A DNA stretch of 64,000 bases from Thalassospira profundimaris (lineage in GTDB: Bacteria; Pseudomonadota; Alphaproteobacteria; Rhodospirillales; Thalassospiraceae): positions 620,001 through 684,000 of the forward strand of contig NZ_JPWI01000001.1 of the NCBI RefSeq assembly GCF_003326795.1, written 5' to 3'. Position 1 is the first letter of the stretch. The number at the start of each line of letters is the position of its first letter. This document shows positions 53,404 to 62,555 of the stretch, piece after piece. Made by a program: the position numbers and the translations under genes. Below the pieces are notes generated by a model. It saw nothing but the letters and a program-made list of their open reading frames with translations, was not told the DNA's origin and ran no database searches.

Positions 53404-54123
53404 ATGAATTTGGCTTTCGGGCAAGATCACACTGTAATCGAGTTCACTGCGATCAAGGCCGTCGCACGTCGCTTAAGCGCCGCTCTGATGGCGGCCTTCC
53501 TTGCTGCTGCTGCCACCTTTGCTGCATCCTCATCTGTATCTGCAGCGGACAATCAGCCGCAAACCATTGTTTTATTTGGGGATAGCCTTATGGCGGGTTA
53601 TGGGCTTTCCCATGAAGAGGGCTTTGCACCCAGACTCGAAGCAGCCCTGAAGGATGCCTTGAAGGATACCGGGCAGGATGTCCGGGTGATCAACAGTTCG
53701 GTTTCCGGAGATACCTCGGCGGCGGGGTTGGCCCGCCTTGACTGGGCGCTGGTCGATAAGCCCGATGCGGTGCTGCTTGAACTTGGCGCCAATGATGCCT
53801 TGCGCGGCGTGGAGCCATCCCAAACGCGCGACAATCTGGCCCGTATTATCGAAAAGCTGCGCGCCCAGGATATTGATATCCTGCTGGCGGGCATGATGGC
53901 GCCACCCAATATGGGGACGGCCTATGGTGATGAGTTCAATAGCATCTATCCGGATCTTGCCGGGCAATATGATATTGATTTATATCCATTTTTCCTTGAT
54001 GGCGTAGCAGCCGACCCTGCGCTTAATCAGGATGACGGGATGCATCCCAATGCCGATGGGGTGGGCGTGATTGTCGAACGTATCCTGCCAGACATTATCA
54101 ATCTGCTTGATGGTGCATCCTAA
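53404..54123 (+). CDS. tesA: SGNH-family arylesterase/lysophospholipase (TesA-like)
   Basis: 239 residues from ATG 53404 (MNLAFGQ); the long N-terminus before the mature enzyme contains a signal-like segment (~22-46, ending SVSAAD). SGNH blocks: GDSLMAGYGL (block I, Ser), Gly in SVSGDTSAAGL, GANDALRG (block III, Asn) and DDGMHPNADG (block V, Asp and His). Periplasmic thioesterase, esterase and lysophospholipase activities are known in E. coli TesA. It is divergent from the ABC pair, the same arrangement as in E. coli. Confidence 0.92.
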   Translation: MNLAFGQDHTVIEFTAIKAVARRLSAALMAAFLAAAATFAASSSVSAADNQPQTIVLFGDSLMAGYGLSHEEGFAPRLEAALKDALKDTGQDVRVINSSVSGDTSAAGLARLDWALVDKPDAVLLELGANDALRGVEPSQTRDNLARIIEKLRAQDIDILLAGMMAPPNMGTAYGDEFNSIYPDLAGQYDIDLYPFFLDGVAADPALNQDDGMHPNADGVGVIVERILPDIINLLDGAS

Positions 54124-54142
54124 GGAACCCAGATACCCGGAA

Positions 54143-54175
54143 CGCCCTGTCACCCTTGATGTGACGGGGCTTTTT
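54143..54175 (+). terminator. Terminator of the tesA-like gene
   Basis: GCCCTGTCAC / GTGACGGGGC with an 8-base loop and TTTTT, 19 bp after the stop. Confidence 0.85.
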
Positions 54176-55162
54176 CATGTCTGCTGCCAATGAATATGGC
54201 CTGATTGACTTGTGTGCTGATTTGCAAAGGCTGGATTTCCGTCTTGTGCGGCAGTCGTCTGCTTAACGTTTAGTCCATGCTCTGAAATTCGGATCGTTCC
54301 AAGGTCGTCAAACCAGCCGTGATCGGGATTTGCGGTATTCCAAGGGTTTGTGCGGCTTTGCGCCGGATTTTATGTGCGCACTCACCTTCGTCACACGCAA
54401 TTTTGGCCGTGCGGGGTGATTAAAAACTGCATATGTAGGCAAAAACCATCAACAACCCGAAATGAATATGCGGGCTGATGGGAGGTGCGCGATATATTGT
54501 AGGTCTATGGCCATAAATATAAATAATAACAATTGGTTACGGAGAATTTTCCAGGATGCTGATTCACTGAAAAATCCGCCGAACAGGCCGTTTTACGGCC
54601 AAAAACACCCCGATTACTGTAAAATTAACATACCATTTACTTTCGGTTATGTTTCGAATTGGTCGCCTCATAACTGCGTATGTTGTTTTCTGATCGGGCA
54701 TTGTATTTTCGGGTCCCGGATTTCGGATGACCGGAACCAGAAGGTTCCATTCCGGACGGCATGCCAAACCGGTGATTCATATGAATTACCCATTTGATTC
54801 AACAATTTAACCAAGTGCTGTGATCTGTTATGCACCATCTCCTGTGGATAAGTTTGTTGAATAAGTTTTTACCGAGTCGGCCGTTGGATTCTCTGGTGAT
54901 TCGGCGAGAATGGCGCAATATCAGGGACTTGAATCATTTTTTCCGACTCCGGGGCCCTGTTTCGAGTCGCAATTTCTCCTGTGGATGAATCGGAAGCGAT
55001 TCGAATTTGACTGCAAATGCAGTTGCAGCAAGCAGAACCGACAGATACACTTTGCGATACAGGATGTTTTTCATGGGCAAAACGATGAAAAACCGGGCGG
55101 GTATCCTGCAAAGGATCTACGCTTTATTGAATTAAATCAATAATTTATCAGAGGCATCCGGC
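54176..55162. other. About 1 kb with no supportable gene
   Basis: This stretch is more AT-rich than the rest and full of stop codons. The longest open frames (111 residues at 54462, plus strand) have poor codon use, a run of Asn-Ile codons and no RBS. I see no tRNA, known RNA or repeat. It may hold regulatory sequence for the J-domain gene or be a degenerated locus. Confidence 0.5.
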
Positions 55163-55867
55163 GTGACCGCATCATCTGGCGTCAAACAATCCTACACCAT
55201 CCCCTGTTCGTCGATTTTTCGTGATGCTGTCTTGCAACTGGCCGAGCGCCGCGGGGTCAATGCCGCCGATCTGGCCCGTTCGGTCATGCTGATCGTGCCG
55301 CAAAAGGCGATTGATGATTACGAAGATCCGGGCGACCCGCCAAAGGGCGACCGCGAAACCATTGTCCTGAAATCCGGCCCGGCCGAAGGCCGCCCCTGGC
55401 GTCGCAAGCCGCGTCTGCAATTGCGCCTGCCACCGGGATTTGCCGTGGTCACGGTGCGCAAGGCTTTGAAAATGGCCATTGATTTCGATGCGGGTGATGT
55501 GAATATGCGCGTCGAGAAATCCGATGTTCTGGCTGCGGAACGCGCGGCCCTTGAAGAAGCGCGCGCCCTTAAGAAACGTCAGGCAGAACCCCCCGTCGAA
55601 CTTTTGCAATCGCGCGAGGAACTCGAACGACTGCGTCAGATCGTCGATAACCTTGCCTTTGATCCGCTTGATCGCGGGGTGACGACCTTTAACGAAGCGC
55701 TGCATGTCATGGGGTTTGCACCAAATGCCCGGCCTGATATGCGCGCCGTTCGGGCCAAATACCGTGTTCTTGCCGCCATCCACCATCCCGACAGTAATTA
55801 TGGTTCCCATCAGCGGATGACACAGCTTAATGCGGCTATGGACTTGCTGCGCAAACACATTTCCTGA
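55163..55867 (+). CDS. Protein with C-terminal J domain
   Basis: 234 residues; GTG start at 55163. The last ~60 residues form a J domain: EALHVMGFAPNARPDMRAV (~175), YRVLAAIHHPDSNYG with the essential His-Pro-Asp (~203-217), and a final helix LNAAMDLLRKHIS. Upstream: an N-terminal ~60 residues with an unrecognised fold (SVMLIVPQKAIDDYED), a basic linker, and a coiled-coil-prone segment (AAERAALEEARALKKRQ, ~126-142). It should stimulate an Hsp70 partner; the N-terminal domain would choose the substrate. Not dnaJ itself: no Gly/Phe region and no zinc repeats. Confidence 0.88.
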   Translation: MTASSGVKQSYTIPCSSIFRDAVLQLAERRGVNAADLARSVMLIVPQKAIDDYEDPGDPPKGDRETIVLKSGPAEGRPWRRKPRLQLRLPPGFAVVTVRKALKMAIDFDAGDVNMRVEKSDVLAAERAALEEARALKKRQAEPPVELLQSREELERLRQIVDNLAFDPLDRGVTTFNEALHVMGFAPNARPDMRAVRAKYRVLAAIHHPDSNYGSHQRMTQLNAAMDLLRKHIS

Positions 55868-56028
55868 TCATTGATGCCGATGGTTCGGGTCTTCTCCAAG
55901 CATGGCCCTTGTCGAAGAGTTGGGCCAATGCTTAGATATAGAAAAGCCATATCACACGGCATATGCCGTAACCGGAGAAAGCGGGCGCAAGACCCGGATC
56001 ATCTGATCAGTCAAAAGCGGGAGAATGC

Positions 56029-57147
56029 ATGACGGCGGAATTTCGGGCTGCACATGCCAGCGGGGAAAACTGGGCCTCTGTCGCCTCCGAGCTGGCCGAA
56101 CTCTTGGAAAAAGAGCCATTGCCGTCTCAGGCCCTGGCTTTTTTGTATGTCTCCGAAGCCCTTTCCGACGATATCGGCAGTATTCTGACCTTTCTTCGGT
56201 CGCGGCTTTCTATTGAACACTGGGTCGGTACCGCCGGTGTCGGAGTGTGTGGATCGGGGCGGGCCTATTTCGGGGTTCCGGCTGCATCGGTGATGATTGC
56301 GCCCTTTGCCAATGACGAGTTTCATATTTTTGAGCCGCTTAAAACGGATAGCGACCTGGATGCACCGGAATTGCAAAGGGCGATTGATCGCCTGCAGCCG
56401 ATCTTTGGTCTGGTGCATGGAGATCCGTCTGCGCCTGCAAGCCTTGCCACACTCTCGGAACTGGCAAGGATGGGCTCGACCTATCTGGTCGGCGGGATTG
56501 CGTCGGGTGAACGCGGCGCGCCACAGATTGCAGGCCGGGTTGTTGATGGCGGCCTTTCAGGTGTTCTGTTTGATGGCAAAACGACAGTTCAGGTCGGCAT
56601 CAGTCAGGCCTGCACCCCGGTTGGCCCGGTGCATCGCGTCACCGAGGGACGCGAAGGGATTGTTGCCACCCTTGATGATCGTCCCGCCCTTGATGTGCTT
56701 AAAGAAGAACTTGATGCCGATGGCAGTGAACATTCTATTGTCTCGGGGCGCTATCACGCAGCCCTGATGGTGCCGGGATCCGATACCGGTGATTTTGTCG
56801 TCCGCAATCTGATGGGGATTGATCCCCATAACAATATGATCGCGATTAGTGGCGATGTGCAGGCAGGTGACGCCATCCGCTTTGTCCGTCGCGACGGGGC
56901 GGCGGCCGAACAGGATCTGCGACGGATGCTTTCGGAACTGCAAAAGCGCCTGCCGGGCAAACCGCGCGGTGCCCTTTATTGCAGCTGTGTCGCCCGTGGG
57001 CCGCACCTGTTTGGCACCGAAAGCCGCGAGATGATGATCATCCGCGATGAACTGGGTGACCTGCCATTGACCGGATTTTATGGCAATGGCGAAATCTGCA
57101 ATGACCGCTTTTATGGCTATACCGGGGTTCTGACCCTGTTTGTCTAG
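56029..57147 (+). CDS. FIST domain protein
   Basis: 372 residues. N-terminal FIST domain (~15-220; SEALSDDIGSILTFLRSRLS, GTAGVGVCGSGRAYF, VGGIASGERGAPQI, VQVGISQACTPVGPVHRVT in parts) and C-terminal FIST_C (~230-370, ending NGEICNDRFYGYTGVLTLFV). FIST domains are thought to bind small ligands such as amino acids and occur in sensory proteins. No output domain is attached and no kinase or receptor gene is next to it, so its signalling partner is unknown. Confidence 0.9.
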   Translation: MTAEFRAAHASGENWASVASELAELLEKEPLPSQALAFLYVSEALSDDIGSILTFLRSRLSIEHWVGTAGVGVCGSGRAYFGVPAASVMIAPFANDEFHIFEPLKTDSDLDAPELQRAIDRLQPIFGLVHGDPSAPASLATLSELARMGSTYLVGGIASGERGAPQIAGRVVDGGLSGVLFDGKTTVQVGISQACTPVGPVHRVTEGREGIVATLDDRPALDVLKEELDADGSEHSIVSGRYHAALMVPGSDTGDFVVRNLMGIDPHNNMIAISGDVQAGDAIRFVRRDGAAAEQDLRRMLSELQKRLPGKPRGALYCSCVARGPHLFGTESREMMIIRDELGDLPLTGFYGNGEICNDRFYGYTGVLTLFV

Positions 57148-57330
57148 GCGCGTGTTGGCCTCACATCCTTGTAAACTGCGCGTTAAATCCATACGCAATA
57201 AAGATTTTTTGCGTCAGGCGGTTTCATCACGTCTTTGACGGGATATATTCATACCATTGTGAAAAGTCGCATCCCGTCAGACACAAGATGTGCAGCCGTT
57301 TGGCGTCGGGATGCAAAAGGGGATTGATCT

Positions 57331-58371
57331 ATGGAATTCCGTCGATTGGGACGTACTGACATTGATGTCAGTGTTATTTGCCTGGGTACGATGACCTGGG
57401 GCCAGCAGAATACGCAGGACGAAGCCTTCGAACAGCTTGATTACGCCACGTCAAACGAAGTCAATTTCATTGATACCGCCGAAATGTATCCGGTTCCGGC
57501 AATGGAGGAGACCTTTACCCGTACTGAGACCATCATTGGCAACTGGCTCGAAAAACGCGGGCGTCGGGATGATCTGGTGATTGCCACCAAGATCGTTGGT
57601 CCGGCGGATCGTTTTTCCTATGTCCGAAACGGGCCGCGTCTGACCCGTGCACAGATCAATGAGGCGATTGACGGATCGCTGTCGCGCCTGAAAACCGATT
57701 ATGTCGATCTTTATCAGCTCCATTGGCCGGATCGTAATTCCAACTTCTTTGGCAAGCTTGGCTATGTCCATGACGCCGATGAGGAATTCACCCCGATCGA
57801 GGAAACCCTCGAAGCCCTCGACGGGCTGGTCAAGGCGGGCAAGGTGCGTCATATCGGGCTTTCGAACGAAAACCCGTGGGGTCTGATGAAGTTCCTTGAG
57901 CTGGCCGAAAAAAATGGCTGGCCACGTGTGGTTTCGGTTCAGAACCCCTATAGCCTTCTGACCCGTCATTATGAAGTCGGTATGGCCGAATGCTCGATCC
58001 GCGAAAATGCCGGTCTTCTGGCCTATTCACCGCTCGGTGGCGGGGCGCTTTCGGGTAAGTATCTGGGCGGAGCCCGTCCCGCAGGGACCCGCGTAGCCAA
58101 ATGGCCCGAATATTTCACGCGTTACCAGACAGAAAACGGCATCAAATCGACCGAGGCCTATGTGAAACTTGCCAAGGATAACGGTCTTGATCCTTGCCAG
58201 ATGGCGCTGGCCTATGTCAATTCGCGCCCGTTCCTGACCGCAAATATCATTGGCGCGACCAGCATGGAACATCTCAAGACCAATATCGGGTCGGCAAAGA
58301 TTACGCTGTCAGAAGATGTTCTGAGCGAAATCGAAGCCATCCATCAGAAATGGCCCTATCCGTGCCCGTGA
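57331..58371 (+). CDS. Aldo/keto reductase (Tas-like)
   Basis: 346 residues. AKR fold with the catalytic set visible: Asp and Tyr in FIDTAEMYPVP (~46-56), Lys in LVIATKIVGP (~86-95), His in VDLYQLHWPDRN (~126-137). NADPH-binding end region: NIIGATSMEHLKTNI (~307-321). The length and the MYPVP segment match the E. coli Tas subgroup. It reduces aldehydes or ketones; the physiological substrate is unknown. It precedes the pirin gene by 78 bp on the same strand. Confidence 0.92.
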   Translation: MEFRRLGRTDIDVSVICLGTMTWGQQNTQDEAFEQLDYATSNEVNFIDTAEMYPVPAMEETFTRTETIIGNWLEKRGRRDDLVIATKIVGPADRFSYVRNGPRLTRAQINEAIDGSLSRLKTDYVDLYQLHWPDRNSNFFGKLGYVHDADEEFTPIEETLEALDGLVKAGKVRHIGLSNENPWGLMKFLELAEKNGWPRVVSVQNPYSLLTRHYEVGMAECSIRENAGLLAYSPLGGGALSGKYLGGARPAGTRVAKWPEYFTRYQTENGIKSTEAYVKLAKDNGLDPCQMALAYVNSRPFLTANIIGATSMEHLKTNIGSAKITLSEDVLSEIEAIHQKWPYPCP

Positions 58372-58449
58372 TCAGCACGATCCGAACAGAACACTAATCG
58401 GGGCAGCCCGTTTCGGGCTGTTCCCAATCCATATATAAGGAGGCGGCGC

Positions 58450-59316
58450 ATGGTTAAGCTTATCACTGGCAAGGAAGCCGATCTTGGTGCGTTTTCCGTG
58501 CGCCGCGTTCTGCCTCATCGTGATGTAAGGTCAGTTGGCCCGTTTGTGTTTTTCGATCATATGGGCCCGGCCGAATTTCAGCCCGGTCAGGGCATCGACG
58601 TTCCCCCGCATCCTCATATCTGTCTTGCAACTGTGACCTATCTGTTCAAGGGAGCGGTCCTTCATCGCGACAGTCTGGGCAGCAATCTTGAAATCACCCC
58701 GGGTGACCTCAATTGGATGAATGCCGGCAGTGGTATCACCCATTCCGAACGTGAAACGCCAGCCGTCCGCAATTCCGTCCATGAACTTGACGGATTGCAG
58801 CTTTGGGTCGCTGTGCCCGAGGAAGAGGAAGAGTCTGATCCGGCCTTCTATCATGTCGCAAAAAAAGACCTTCCGATCATCGAGGATGCCGGACTTCACA
58901 TGCGCCTGATCGCCGGTGAGGCCTTTGGAAAAACCGCACCGGTGCCGGTCAAGTCCAAGCTTTACTATCTTGATGTTCACATGGATGAAGGCGCGCAATT
59001 GCTGCTTCCCGGCGAAAATCAGGAAGGGGCGGTCTATGTCGTTTCGGGCAGTCTCGCCATTGATGGCGAGACCTATGGTCCGGAAAGCTTTGTCTATATC
59101 GCCCCCGAAGAAATCCCCGATATCGTTGCCCAAAATGATTGCCGGGTGATGTTGCTGGGCGGATTGCCGCTTGGGCATCGCTTCCTGTGGTGGAACTTTG
59201 TTGCCAGCACCAGGGAACGGATCGAAAAGGCCAAGGCCGACTGGGCGTCGGGCAATTTCCCGCAGATCGATGGCGAGGATGATATTCTTCCGCTGCCCGG
59301 CCGTTCCACCGGCTAG
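58450..59316 (+). CDS. Pirin family protein
   Basis: 288 residues, strong RBS AAGGAGG. Bicupin: the first cupin holds the metal site DVPPHPHICLATVTYLFKG (His-x-His at ~55-57, then Glu/His further on), and a second cupin follows (~160-240, including EGAQLLLPGENQEGAVYVVSG). Bacterial pirins bind iron and some have quercetinase activity. Role here unknown; it sits between an aldo/keto reductase gene and thpR. Confidence 0.92.
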   Translation: MVKLITGKEADLGAFSVRRVLPHRDVRSVGPFVFFDHMGPAEFQPGQGIDVPPHPHICLATVTYLFKGAVLHRDSLGSNLEITPGDLNWMNAGSGITHSERETPAVRNSVHELDGLQLWVAVPEEEEESDPAFYHVAKKDLPIIEDAGLHMRLIAGEAFGKTAPVPVKSKLYYLDVHMDEGAQLLLPGENQEGAVYVVSGSLAIDGETYGPESFVYIAPEEIPDIVAQNDCRVMLLGGLPLGHRFLWWNFVASTRERIEKAKADWASGNFPQIDGEDDILPLPGRSTG

Positions 59317-59367
59317 CATCGGTTTCCGTTCTCGCCGTGCCACCAGAATAGAATTGGATACCCCATC

Positions 59368-59991
59368 ATGCGTTTGTTTGTCGGCGTGGAAATTCCCGGC
59401 GATATCGCAGCCGAGCTTTATCCGCTTGCGCGCGGGATCAAGGGGCTGGATGCCCAGACCCCGGAAAACATGCATATCACCCTTAAATTCATCGGCAATG
59501 TGGATCCCGGTCTGGCCGCCGAGATTGATCAGGCCCTTTCCGATGTGGCCTTTGAACCGTTTGATCTTCAGGTCGACGGGCTCAATGTCTTTGCCTCAAG
59601 CCGCAAAATCCGCATCTTCTGGGCGGGTGTGAAAGATCAGCCAGTGATGCGCCGTCTGGCCCATCGGGTTGAAAATGCCCTTCTGGCCCTTGATGATTGT
59701 CCGGAACTCGATGCTCGCAAATTCACCCCGCATATCACGCTGGGCCGAAACCGCGATGCGGCGCGCGCCACCATCGAACAGGCGGTTGCCGATCACGTTG
59801 ATCTGAGTTCGCGGGTTTTCACCATCGACCGGTTCTGCCTTTATGAAAGCCATTCGACCTCGGACGGGCCTGAATTCCGGGTGATTGCCGCCTATGACGG
59901 AACAGGTGCGCGGCCCCGAACCCCTGAGCTGATCGACGACTTTGCCACAGGTGACTTTGACGTGGATTTTCATAAAGGGGATTTCAGATGA
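59368..59991 (+). CDS. thpR: RNA 2',3'-cyclic phosphodiesterase ThpR (LigT family)
   Basis: 207 residues. Both catalytic HxTx motifs of the 2H phosphoesterase family are present: MHITLKFIGNV (~32-42) and PHITLGRNRD (~125-134). It opens 2',3'-cyclic phosphates on RNA ends; the original LigT name refers to a reverse ligase activity. Its stop overlaps the ATG of the next gene by four bases (ATGA), so the two are translationally coupled. Confidence 0.92.
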   Translation: MRLFVGVEIPGDIAAELYPLARGIKGLDAQTPENMHITLKFIGNVDPGLAAEIDQALSDVAFEPFDLQVDGLNVFASSRKIRIFWAGVKDQPVMRRLAHRVENALLALDDCPELDARKFTPHITLGRNRDAARATIEQAVADHVDLSSRVFTIDRFCLYESHSTSDGPEFRVIAAYDGTGARPRTPELIDDFATGDFDVDFHKGDFR

Positions 59992-60770
59992 AGCTCGGAT
60001 TTATTGGCACCGGTGCCATCAGTGATGCCTTGATCCGCGGATTGCTGTCCTCGGACTATACGGTGACGGAAATTATCGTTTCGCACCGAAGCGCTGCCGT
60101 CTCGCGCAAGCTTGCCGACGACTTTGATATCGTCCGTGTACTTGAAGATAATCAGGCGATCATTGATCAGTCTGATCTGATCTTCCTTGCCGTCCTGCCA
60201 CAAATTGCGCGCGATGTGCTTGAAAAGCTGCATGTGCCAGATGACAAAAAGCTCGTCAGTCTGATCGCCACCATCCCGATTGATGATATCAAAATCTGGC
60301 TTGGCACCGATGCGCAAATTGATCGCGCGATTCCCCTGCCGTCGGTCGAACATCATGCCTGTGTGACGGCGGTCTATCCGGGATCACCCGACGTCATCGA
60401 GCTGTTTGAAAAGCTTGGCGGGGCGGTTGCCGCCAAAACCATCGATGCCTTTGACGGCTATGCGGCCGGAAGTGCGCTGATGGCGACCTATTTCACGGTG
60501 CTTGAAAGTGCGGCCGACTGGATGGTTGGGCAGGGATCGGATGATGCCGATGCCAGACGTTATCTGGCCGCATTGTTTGCCGGTCTTGCTGAAAATACCA
60601 CCAGATCACCGGATCAAAGCTTTGCCCAACTGGTCGATGGTCACTCCACACCGGGCGGTCTGAACGAACAGGTCGCCAGGGCCTTCGTACGCGAAAACGG
60701 GACATCTGCGATTCATGCCGCCCTTGATGAAGTCTTTGCCCGGATCAAGGCAGCGTCGAAATCCGGCTGA
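59988..60770 (+). CDS. Pyrroline-5-carboxylate reductase-family protein (ProC-like)
   Basis: 260 residues. N-terminal Rossmann motif LGFIGTGAISDALIRGLLSS (~3-22), then ProC-like central and dimerisation regions (SLIATIPIDDIKIWL, ~90; RAIPLPSVEHHA, ~110-121; SFAQLVDGHSTPGGLNEQVA, ~205-224). Its Ser/Thr region HSTPGGLNEQ corresponds to the conserved STPGG of P5CR. Alphaproteobacteria carry several ProC paralogues, and this one diverges in the middle region, so true proline synthesis is not certain. Coupled to thpR and ended by a terminator. Confidence 0.85.
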   Translation: MKLGFIGTGAISDALIRGLLSSDYTVTEIIVSHRSAAVSRKLADDFDIVRVLEDNQAIIDQSDLIFLAVLPQIARDVLEKLHVPDDKKLVSLIATIPIDDIKIWLGTDAQIDRAIPLPSVEHHACVTAVYPGSPDVIELFEKLGGAVAAKTIDAFDGYAAGSALMATYFTVLESAADWMVGQGSDDADARRYLAALFAGLAENTTRSPDQSFAQLVDGHSTPGGLNEQVARAFVRENGTSAIHAALDEVFARIKAASKSG

Positions 60771-60779
60771 CCGGAATTG

Positions 60780-60811
60780 AAAACGGGCAGTTCCATCGAA
60801 CCGCCCGTTTT
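60780..60811 (+). terminator. Terminator of the thpR-proC-like unit
   Basis: AAAACGGGC / GCCCGTTTT with a bulged stem, 10 bp after the stop. Confidence 0.8.
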
Positions 60812-60846
60812 GCATTGATGTTTATATAAGGACCACGCCAAGTTGA

Positions 60847-61536
60847 TCAGGCGGCTTTTGCCTTATTCTGGTAGCCAACTGTCAGGCGTTGTTGCGGGCT
60901 GTCATTGGTATCGACCAGATCCACCATCGCCACACCAAAATCGGCATAGGATATCCGCGCAACGCCATCATGATCGGGGACCAGCGTGTCGGTGCCGCGC
61001 ACATAATGACGGGTTTTCTCGCCGGGAATCAGCATGGCGGGTGGACGCAGGCAGGTCCATTGTACATCGTCATACTGATCAAACAGGGCATCAACCTGTT
61101 CGCAGGCCTCGGCAATCGGACGGACGCTGTCGGGCAGGAAGTCCGGCGCGGTCAGAACCGTATGGCCGCTGCCATCGGCAAGTTTCAGGGTTGCCGCCCC
61201 GCCGGTCACAAAGATCGGCTTCCGGCTTTGACGCGCCGCATCCAGCAGCACCTTGGTCATTTCCGGCAACAGCCTTTCCTGACCGGGGGCGGGGCGCAGT
61301 GAACTGACCGCAACATCATGTTCGGCCAATACCTTTGTCACCTGTTGGGGATCGGCAAGGATATCGATGCTTTGACGGATAACCGTTTCGGGCAGGGCTG
61401 AAAGTTTTGCGGCATCACGCGCAATGGCCGTGACCTGATATCCGCGCAAAAGGGCTTCGGTCACGACTTCGCGGCCGACATCGCCGGTGGCGCCAAAAAC
61501 AACGATTTTACGATTATGTGGGGCGGTGTTGGTCAT
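60847..61536 (-). CDS. NAD(P)-binding protein, atypical SDR (NmrA-like)
   Basis: 229 residues from ATG 61536 (MTNTAP) with AAAAGGA upstream; a longer frame is not needed. Rossmann motif KIVVFGATGDVGREV (~9-23, GxxGxxG) is followed by TAIARDAAKL and a C-terminal ISYADFGVAMVDLVD region, as in atypical short-chain dehydrogenases that sense or bind NAD(P). No Tyr-x3-Lys catalytic pair is evident. It lies downstream of the EamA transporter gene by 37 bp on the same strand and would fall under the MarR regulator's operator. Confidence 0.82.
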   Translation of the reverse strand: MTNTAPHNRKIVVFGATGDVGREVVTEALLRGYQVTAIARDAAKLSALPETVIRQSIDILADPQQVTKVLAEHDVAVSSLRPAPGQERLLPEMTKVLLDAARQSRKPIFVTGGAATLKLADGSGHTVLTAPDFLPDSVRPIAEACEQVDALFDQYDDVQWTCLRPPAMLIPGEKTRHYVRGTDTLVPDHDGVARISYADFGVAMVDLVDTNDSPQQRLTVGYQNKAKAA

Positions 61537-61573
61537 GGGGCGTTCCTTTTCTGAATGGTGTTTTGGTGGTGCG

Positions 61574-62473
61574 TTATGATTTGGGGGTGGCAGCAAGGGG
61601 GCGTGTATTCGGGACGCTATCCGTTTTGGGTCGTGCCGCACGCTGTCCAAGCCAGATACTGATCAGGACAACAACAACACCGGCAATCTGAAGCGGCGAT
61701 AACTGTTCGCCCAGAATGATCCAGCCCAGAAGAACCGCACTGGTCGGGCTCAGGAAGCCAAAGCTTGTCACCGTGGTCGGACCAAGCCGGGCAATGCCGC
61801 GGAACCACAGGAAATAGGTCAGTGCCGCCCCGATCAGTCCCAGCCATACCAGACCGGCAATATTGGTGGGCGTCGGCATCGGGAAGCCCGGCTCGACAAT
61901 CAGGACAACCGGGATCAAAAGGATACCGCCCGCAGTCAATTGCCATGCCGTAAAGGTCAGGGGTGAAACCGGCGGCTGCCATTTCCGGGTCAGGACTGTG
62001 CCCGCCGCCATCGAAAGCGCACCCAGAAGGGCTGCTATAATGCCAATCGGATCAAGGCTTGCCGACGGACCAAGGACCAGCATCGCAACCCCGATCAGGC
62101 CTGAAACTGCGGCAAGAATGCCCAGCATCGTGATGGTGTTGCCCAGCGTATAGCGCGCAAGAAACAGTACAAGCAGTGGCTGAATGGCACCAAGGGTTGC
62201 CGCAACCCCGCCCGGCAGGCGATAGGCCGCAACAAACAGCATGGCCCAGAAAACCGCAAAGTTCAGGGCGCCAAGGATGAAAACCCGGCCCCGCCATCCC
62301 GCACCGGGAAGCTGGCGCACCACCAGCAACAGGATCAATCCGGCGGGCAATGCGCGCAAAAGCGAAACGGTCAACGGATAGCCATGCGGCAGCATTTCCG
62401 TCGCAACGATATAGCTGCTGCCCCAGATCACCGGGGCAATCGCCGTAAGCAATAAGTCAGTTGTTCTATTCAT
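61574..62473 (-). CDS. EamA-family drug/metabolite transporter
   Basis: 299 residues, ten TM segments in two EamA repeats (~5-135 and ~145-280). Typical stretches: PVIWGSSYIVATEMLP (~14-29), LGAIQPLLVLFLARYTLGN (~94-112) and GFLSPTSAVLLGWIILGEQLSPLQIAGVVVV (in parts, ~238-268). It exports or imports metabolites such as amino acids or drugs. It is divergent from a MarR-type regulator across a short gap that holds two palindromes, so it is the most likely regulated target. Confidence 0.9.
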   Translation of the reverse strand: MNRTTDLLLTAIAPVIWGSSYIVATEMLPHGYPLTVSLLRALPAGLILLLVVRQLPGAGWRGRVFILGALNFAVFWAMLFVAAYRLPGGVAATLGAIQPLLVLFLARYTLGNTITMLGILAAVSGLIGVAMLVLGPSASLDPIGIIAALLGALSMAAGTVLTRKWQPPVSPLTFTAWQLTAGGILLIPVVLIVEPGFPMPTPTNIAGLVWLGLIGAALTYFLWFRGIARLGPTTVTSFGFLSPTSAVLLGWIILGEQLSPLQIAGVVVVLISIWLGQRAARPKTDSVPNTRPLAATPKS

Positions 62474-62488
62474 GGTGGCATCTCCATT

Positions 62489-62506
62489 TATCTTGACGTC
62501 AAGATA
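62489..62506. promoter_or_regulatory. MarR-type operator, palindrome 1
   Basis: TATCTTGACGTCAAGATA, a perfect 18-bp palindrome directly before the EamA start codon. Confidence 0.8.
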
Positions 62507-62515
62507 TATTCAGAA

Positions 62516-62531
62516 ATCTTGACGTCAAGAT
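62516..62531. promoter_or_regulatory. MarR-type operator, palindrome 2
   Basis: ATCTTGACGTCAAGAT, identical 16-bp core, centres 26 bp apart (about 2.5 helical turns), 25 bp before the MarR ATG. Each contains a TTGACG -35-like element, so binding would block promoters for both genes. Confidence 0.8.
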
Positions 62532-62555
62532 AAATTTTCGGCATATCCTCAAGCC

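Noticed and set aside
54462-54797. A 111-codon open frame in the gene-poor kilobase
   Set aside because: No RBS, odd amino acid composition and poor codon use; not supported as a gene.
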